From: Aspidapion aeneum | Lineage: Eukaryota > Arthropoda > Insecta > Coleoptera > Brentidae | NCBI GenBank assembly: GCA_963576565.1 | Contig: OY755045.1 | Span: forward strand, 35,670,667-35,734,666 | Length of the DNA: 64,000 bases | Direction of reading: 5' to 3' | Shown here: piece after piece, positions 59,326-64,000 of the stretch | Numbering within the stretch: position 1 is the stretch's first letter | Layout of the letters: every line of letters begins with the position of its first letter | Program-made: the position numbers and the translations under genes | Notes under the pieces: generated by a model | The model's database searches: none | The model's input: only the letters and a program-made list of their open reading frames with translations | Told to the model about the DNA's origin: nothing

Positions 59326-59454
59326 ACTTTCTTTTTTGTTCTGTCCTCTAACCCACGAAAAGTAAAATAAACGGAAACAAAGTGGTTACATTTATTTTTG
59401 TTAAATAAAGTAAGATTTAATTAAGACAGGTCCATTTATTTTATGAAAATAGTA

Positions 59455-60074
59455 TACAGGGTTCCCAACTAAAAAGACGTGTTTTTGAGTAATTTTCGTG
59501 CGAATTCGGAGAAACGCTTGGACACGTCTATTTTGTTTGCGAGGGGGACACTTTTTGGCTATCTTACAATTTCTTTTTTACCCCTATAGTTTGAATAGGG
59601 AAAGTGGGTTAGTAATAACTTGTTTTGAAGGCCTCTTAAATTTATTTACAACCGTGTAAAAACTTTAAAAATCCATCAATTAGTTTTTAAGATAATTGCC
59701 TTCAAATTTGAAAATTTGAAAGCAAGTATCCCAAGAACTAATCTGTGGATTTTTGAAATTGTTATCATTACATGTAAAATTTAAAAATTTGAAATCAAAT
59801 ATCTCAAAAACTAATCTATGGATTTTCAAAATTTTTACACGGTAATAAAGGTATTCAAGAGAAATTCAAAACTAGGTATCACTAGACTCACTTCCCCTGT
59901 TCAAAATATAGGGGTAAAGTATACCCCTCGAAGATGGTGCGTGCTACAAAAATTTCAAGATAGCTAAAAAGTGTCCTCCTCGCAAACACAATCGACGTGT
60001 TCGAGCGTTTCTCCAAATTCGCACGAAAAATACCCAAAAACACCTCTGTTACCTTTTAGTTGGGACACCCTGTA
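59455..60074. mobile_element. TA-flanked foldback element, 620 bp with arms of about 300 bp
   Basis: The start tacagggttcccaactaaaa mirrors the end ttttagttgggacaccctgta. The arms continue through gcgaattcggagaaacgct, gcgagggggacactttt and cccctatagtttgaatag to the centre near 59770. A solo arm relative lies at 36100-36310. It has no coding capacity. Confidence 0.85.
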
Positions 60075-60109
60075 TATATAGCCTATGGTATCCCGTGGGA
60101 TAGTTGAGG

Positions 60110-61010
60110 AAGCTTTTTTTAAACTACCCTAGGTCGATTGGTAGTAGATCAAACAATTTTAAGTCACCGGGTGATTGCCTCCAATTTTATTGGATGGCCG
60201 CCGGTGAGACGTCATAAATCCAAGATGCCGGCGTTTTTCATGTTTTTTTCACAAACTTTGGCTTATAACTTTTTAATAATTAGTTACTATTACAACATAT
60301 TTTGTTTGAAATAGAACACCAAGTAAAACGGTAAAGAAACGGACTTTATATCTTAAAAAAATAGCAAAGATATACATTTTTTTTTAAATTACTAAAAAAT
60401 AGCAACTTTTTTTTACCCAAAAAATCAAAATTCGGCAAGAAAGTTTTAGACTACCCCAAATCGATTAGTTATGGATCACTCAATAAAGACTTGCCTGGTT
60501 TTTGCCTCAAATTTGAGCAAGAGCGCCTGCGTGATGTCATAAATCCCCAATTGCGATTTTGTCCATGTTTTTTTTACAAAATTTTGCTTTATCAACTTTA
60601 CAGAAAAACTGTAAAGGTTGTGATTTGTTTGTAATAAAACAATAATTAAACTATTGGTTTAGTAAGCTTTATGTCTCAAGAACTATAAAAGATATTGTTA
60701 CTTTTTAAAAAATTTTAAAAATTGAAAAATAAGCAAAGGTTCATATTAGGAGGGCCCATAAAGCGTCATAAATCCTAAAGGGCGGCCTTTACAATTTTTT
60801 CTTTGTTAAACTTTGGATAACAACTTTTGCTAAATTAGTTTTACTTAGTGGAAATTTTTTCCAAAACATACCTACAACGATCTAAGGAAATAAGTTAAAA
60901 AGTTCTTTTAAATGCAATATAATAGTCTATTTTTAATTTTTAACATAAATTGAAGCACTTTTTTTTGTGTAAGTATTCTGTAAAAACTTCAAGTCTTCAA
61001 GTAAATTTTG
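60110..61010. repeat. Degenerate tandem units with gtcataaatcc motif
   Basis: The motif gtcataaatcc occurs at about 60210, 60535 and 60763. Each time it is followed by a G/C-rich phrase and then ttttttt-rich text with aacttt and a weaker shared block. This suggests two to three diverged tandem copies with unequal spacing. Confidence 0.5.
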
Positions 61011-61132
61011 TGGAAATTGTCTAGAATTGTGTTTGTTAGAAAGTTAAAAATGTTCGATGGGCCGATATTAGTAGTGGTGTGCTTATGCTTATCAACGAAG
61101 GGTAGGTAAAAATTGGCATTATTTACTTACAT

Positions 61133-61300
61133 CAGTGGCGTATTTAGAAAAAACTTTGGGGGCGAGACCCCATGAGGTCGTATTTTATACTATTTTCTGT
61201 GTGTATTCACGAAATATGTGGGAAATATCTAAAAAAATCTTAGCTTCGGTTCGGTTCAGTTCGGTTCGGCCCCATGGGCTCCCGCCTATATACGCCACTG
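61133..61300. mobile_element. hAT-type MITE, second clear CAGTGGCGTAT member, 168 bp
   Basis: CAGTGGCGTAT... and ...TATATACGCCACTG ends; flanks acttacat and acttactg share their first six bases, consistent with a decayed 8-bp duplication. The interior has gaggtcgtattttata and a ggttcggttcag repeat. Confidence 0.88.
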
Positions 61301-61318
61301 ACTTACTGTAAATACATA

Positions 61319-61850
61319 CGAGGGTTGTTTTTTAACTTTTACAGACTTTACTGTTTCTTGAAGCATGCGCTCAAACTAGTATTCAAAGTTGTAATTCCAC
61401 TCGTTTGTTGGTAGTGTCAAAATTGCATTCTTAAAGGCGACTGAAATCATTGATCACGCAGTCCATCCTTGATTTTTGGAAAAGTATAGAAATCGTTAGA
61501 GCTTAGGTCGGGACTGTATGGAGGATGGTCCAACAATTCGACGTTTTGTTGGGTTAAAATTGCAATGGCTTTTTGTGCGTTCGGCAAACAGTCCCTTGAG
61601 AACGAATGACTTTTGTTGGCGGAAATCCACGATTTATGACCACCGATAATGCTATCCACGTTTTTCGAGTTTCCTTTTTCAAAGCGGTCTAGAGTTTTCT
61701 GACACCAATTGACCCTAGCTTCTTTTTGTTCTTTGGTTAACAGGTGCGATATCCAGCGAGAAACTAATTTCCTTACCCCTAATTTTTCATGCAAAACTTT
61801 TTGAATTAAGGCCATTCAAATCCACAATGAAGCCTTATAGTTCAGGCAAG
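61319..61850 (-). pseudogene. Mariner transposase fragment with internal deletion
   Basis: The frame 61447-61815 (- strand, 122 codons) reads VSRWISHLLTKEQKEARVNWCQKTLDRFEKGNSKNV, then jumps, after SWISANKSHSF, to CLPNAQKAIAILTQQNVELLDHPPYSPDLSSNDFYTFPKIKDGLRDQ, which has the third aspartate. The part with the second aspartate is missing. A terminal-like tacgagggttgttttttaac stands at 61319, also seen alone at 4729. It is inactive, and related to the copies at 6.5 and 57 kb. Confidence 0.85.
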
Positions 61851-62105
61851 ATTCGGGAAAATTCACTTTCTAGGAGCATTTTTTATTACTTTTTGGCAAA
61901 TGGGCAATTCCCCTTATTTTGACCCCGCTGAATCCGAATATCCCTGTTGCTAACTCGAAATATTGACAGGGGCTGAGATATTGAAGATGGCAGCCAAAAT
62001 GGCGCGGCGGCGGAATTTTAAATTACCGCTGGAAAGCCCAAATTGTCACAGGTGTACTAAATATATATTTGTATAATTAAGAAATAATAACATATATTTT
62101 TTTTT
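61851..62105. other. Short stretch, nothing recognised
   Basis: Contains aagatggcagccaaaatggc and a C-rich run just downstream; no gene. Confidence 0.3.
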
Positions 62106-62109
62106 TAAT

Positions 62110-62880
62110 GGCTGCAAAAACCTAGAAAAACCCCCCAGACCCCCCAATATCTGAAAGTTTGAGGTTTTTTCAAATTTTCTTAGTTAAGCTTCTAAGAGAA
62201 AAATGTATTATATACTTTATTGTAGATAATAAAATTCCCTTTTCAACATGGTATAACTTAATAAAGTTAGACTAATAACAAGCTCTCCAGCGGCATCCGT
62301 TAATTGAAGTAATTAAAAAAAGTTGAAAAAATACCTATGTTTTTTCCAAGATTTATTTATTTTTTTTTAAAACTAATATCTACAGAAAACCATGTATTAC
62401 ATTTTGGTATACTCAATAAAATTTCCTTCAAAATGGCGTATAACGTGATTAAATCGGTTTTATAAATAGACTTCAGGGGCATCCGTAAATTAAATTAATT
62501 TTGAAAGAACAGAAACTAAACCATTTTTGTTACACGTTTTATCTAATTTTCTCAAAAACTAAGCTTAAAATGAAAAAACTTGTACTACACTTTTTTATAG
62601 ACAGGGAAATTCCCTTTTTAAAAATGTGAAACTTGGTGGGGTCTGACTTATAGCAAACTCTCCAGCGACGTCCGTCAATGGGGGTGATTTCAACAAATCA
62701 TTAAAAAAACATGTTTTTCATACGTTTTATTCAATTTTCTTAAAAACCAAGCTCTTCATCAAAAAATGTGTTCTATACTTCGTCATAGCCAATAAAATTT
62801 CTTTCCAAACAATGTATAACAAAGTGGAACTTATTTTGTATTTACCGCTCCAGTGGTGTTCTTAATTTAAAGAAATTATT
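62110..62880. repeat. Four-unit degenerate satellite, period about 188 bp
   Basis: The landmark of the type ccagcggcatccgttaatt recurs at 62287, about 62474, 62662 and 62850, spacing 187-188 bp each time. Other phrases recur in register: ttttcttagttaag/ttttctcaaaaactaag, aaaattccctttt, and atggtataac/atggcgtataac. Copies are strongly diverged in bases but constant in length. Confidence 0.8.
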
Positions 62881-62947
62881 TAAGATCAATCCAAACTAAA
62901 CAATTTTGTGTCTTATTAGCTTTTCGGTGGATAATAAAGAGCGGCGG

Positions 62948-63251
62948 ATAAAAGGTCGAAAGTACAAAAGGTCGAAAGTACAAAAGGTCGAAAAAATAAG
63001 GGCGAAAGTACAAACGATCGAAAATACAAAAGGTCGAAAGTACAAAAGGTCGAAAGTACAAAAGATCAAAAAACAAAAGGTCGAAAGTTCAAAAGGTCGA
63101 AAGTACAAAAGGTCGAAAGTACTAAAGATCGAAAGTACAAAAGATCGAAAGTACGACTGGACAGGTCAATTCGACTTGATACGGTAAATTTGTATTTTTA
63201 ATATTTTATTTTGTCGATTTTTTTCGACCTTTTGTACTTTCGACCTTTTAT
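62948..63251. repeat. 16-bp minisatellite enclosed by a perfect 30-bp inverted repeat
   Basis: About a dozen variants of aaaaggtcgaaagtac run from 62948 to 63154. After about 65 bp of other text, 63222-63251 is the exact inverse of 62948-62977. The long open frames across it on both strands (62876-63187) are repeat by-products: the peptides just repeat a few residues. Confidence 0.85.
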
Positions 63252-64000
63252 GGCTTCGGCGGAGGGCCCGATAATAAAATGTCATTTTAAACAGTGTGTC
63301 ACGAAATGTAACCCATAGTATAGAAAACTCTCCTAACAGGTTGACAGGTTGATTGTTGATCCCAATGAATACCTAATTATGATTATGCCCCTCCCTCCCA
63401 AACCGTTGCATAAGATTCACCACTTTATTTTTAGTTCCATATGCTTAAAAAAATAACCAGAAACACCTGTGTCAAAGTTACTACTGTTACTTTCTGCACA
63501 AAAATATTGCTTAGGGGGGGCCATGGCCCCTATGCCTCCTCCCCTTATAACCACCGGTGTTTTTTTGCTTTAAAGAACTTATTTAGATAAATCAAAATAT
63601 CTAATATAATCAAAAAATAGTTTATTTTAATTTGGAAACATTTTATTTTAGTAGGTATAAATTAAGAACCTTTTTGAAGTATTTATCATAAAATTAGCCT
63701 CACTTTGTAATATATCATTTAAAAAGAAATAGTCTTATCCTCAATAAAGACTAAAGGCACATTTTTTTCTGAAAATCTTAGTTAGAAAAGATATTTAAAT
63801 ATGCAAAAGAAACTGATTATTTCAGTTATTTTTGAAAATAAGTTTATATTAGTACGCCCCTGAAGCCTTAAATATGGCAACAACCCGACATTTTAATAAA
63901 GTTTTTAAAAGAAAATGTTATGTTCTACAATAAAGTATACTACATAGTATTTCCTAAAAAGTGTAGTTTTTTGAGAAAACATGTTTTTTCTAAATAATCC
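63252..64000. other. AT-rich end of window, nothing recognised
   Basis: No open frame or terminal repeat of note; G-run and C-rich text near 63520 resembles the other G-rich repeats. Confidence 0.35.

Larger units (their letters stand above)
57030..59355 (-). mobile_element. Decayed mariner element carrying nested insertions
   Basis: The - strand pieces of a mariner transposase flank the insertion at 57619-58668. The N-terminal part 58690-58872 reads SDHPRPGAPKTGVTQENIDALRMLITEDRRVTYRVIEAALGMS (helix-turn-helix). 57471-57683 reads VNWCQKTLDHFKTGSSKSVYIIVSADELWIY, the first catalytic region. 57243-57443 reads QKTIEFLTQPNVELLDHHPYNPD, with the third aspartate. Several frameshifts break it. An outer inverted pair gggttagaggacag / ctgtcctctaaccc stands at 57033 and 59338. 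Confidence 0.8.

Noticed and set aside
62876..63187. Overlapping open frames on both strands of 66-93 codons
   Set aside because: They translate the 16-bp minisatellite; the repeated FRPF/KGRKY peptides follow from the DNA repeat.

Overview
The window is eukaryotic, AT-rich and crowded with transposable elements. GT-AG introns, BEL/Pao and LINE retroelements, mariner/Tc1 and hAT transposase remnants and very many short inverted-repeat elements point to an insect; a beetle would fit, but the sequence alone does not fix the order. The only convincing host gene is a seven-exon gene on the + strand (12074-26279). Its exons join in frame into a 477-residue major facilitator protein of the MFSD12 type, the family of lysosome/melanosome cysteine importers.

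Layout. 1-11.9 kb: the 3' end of one BEL/Pao element with its LTR, a triplicated Tc1 helix-turn-helix fragment, two decayed LINE reverse transcriptase pieces on the - strand (one split by a 157-bp hAT-type MITE with a perfect 8-bp target duplication), a mariner fragment and a 0.6-kb inverted-repeat element. 12-26.3 kb: the MFSD12-like gene. At least four of its six introns carry transposable elements, including TA-flanked inverted-repeat elements in introns 1 and 2, a foldback with two 251-bp arms (six mismatches) in intron 3, a large CCCACATAGC-type element and a 92-nt hairpin in intron 4, and in intron 6 a mariner relic close to the last exon. 26.3-36.6 kb: 3' flank, AT-rich intergenic DNA, several foldback elements and TA microsatellites.

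36.7-45.1 kb: a CCCACATAGC element split by an almost complete BEL/Pao retrotransposon (LTRs 37521-37962 and 44445-44915). Gag, zinc knuckle, protease, reverse transcriptase, RNase H and integrase are all recognisable, but frameshifts and stop codons break the reading frame although the two LTRs are nearly identical. A separate foldback sits against the 3' LTR. 45.2-64 kb: more TIR/foldback elements, a hAT transposase remnant split by a TTA-flanked MITE, a three-level nest (hAT MITE inside a TA-flanked element inside a mariner at 57.0-59.3 kb), a second mariner fragment, a four-unit satellite with a period close to 188 bp, and a 16-bp minisatellite bounded by a perfect 30-bp inverted repeat.

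No bacterial operon, CRISPR array or RNA gene was found. The most unusual content is structural: long intronic foldbacks that could form double-stranded RNA, an inverted-repeat family flanked by variable 2-bp direct repeats, a GT-AG intron-like segment in the same part of the LTR in two different BEL elements, and a clear order of nested insertions.
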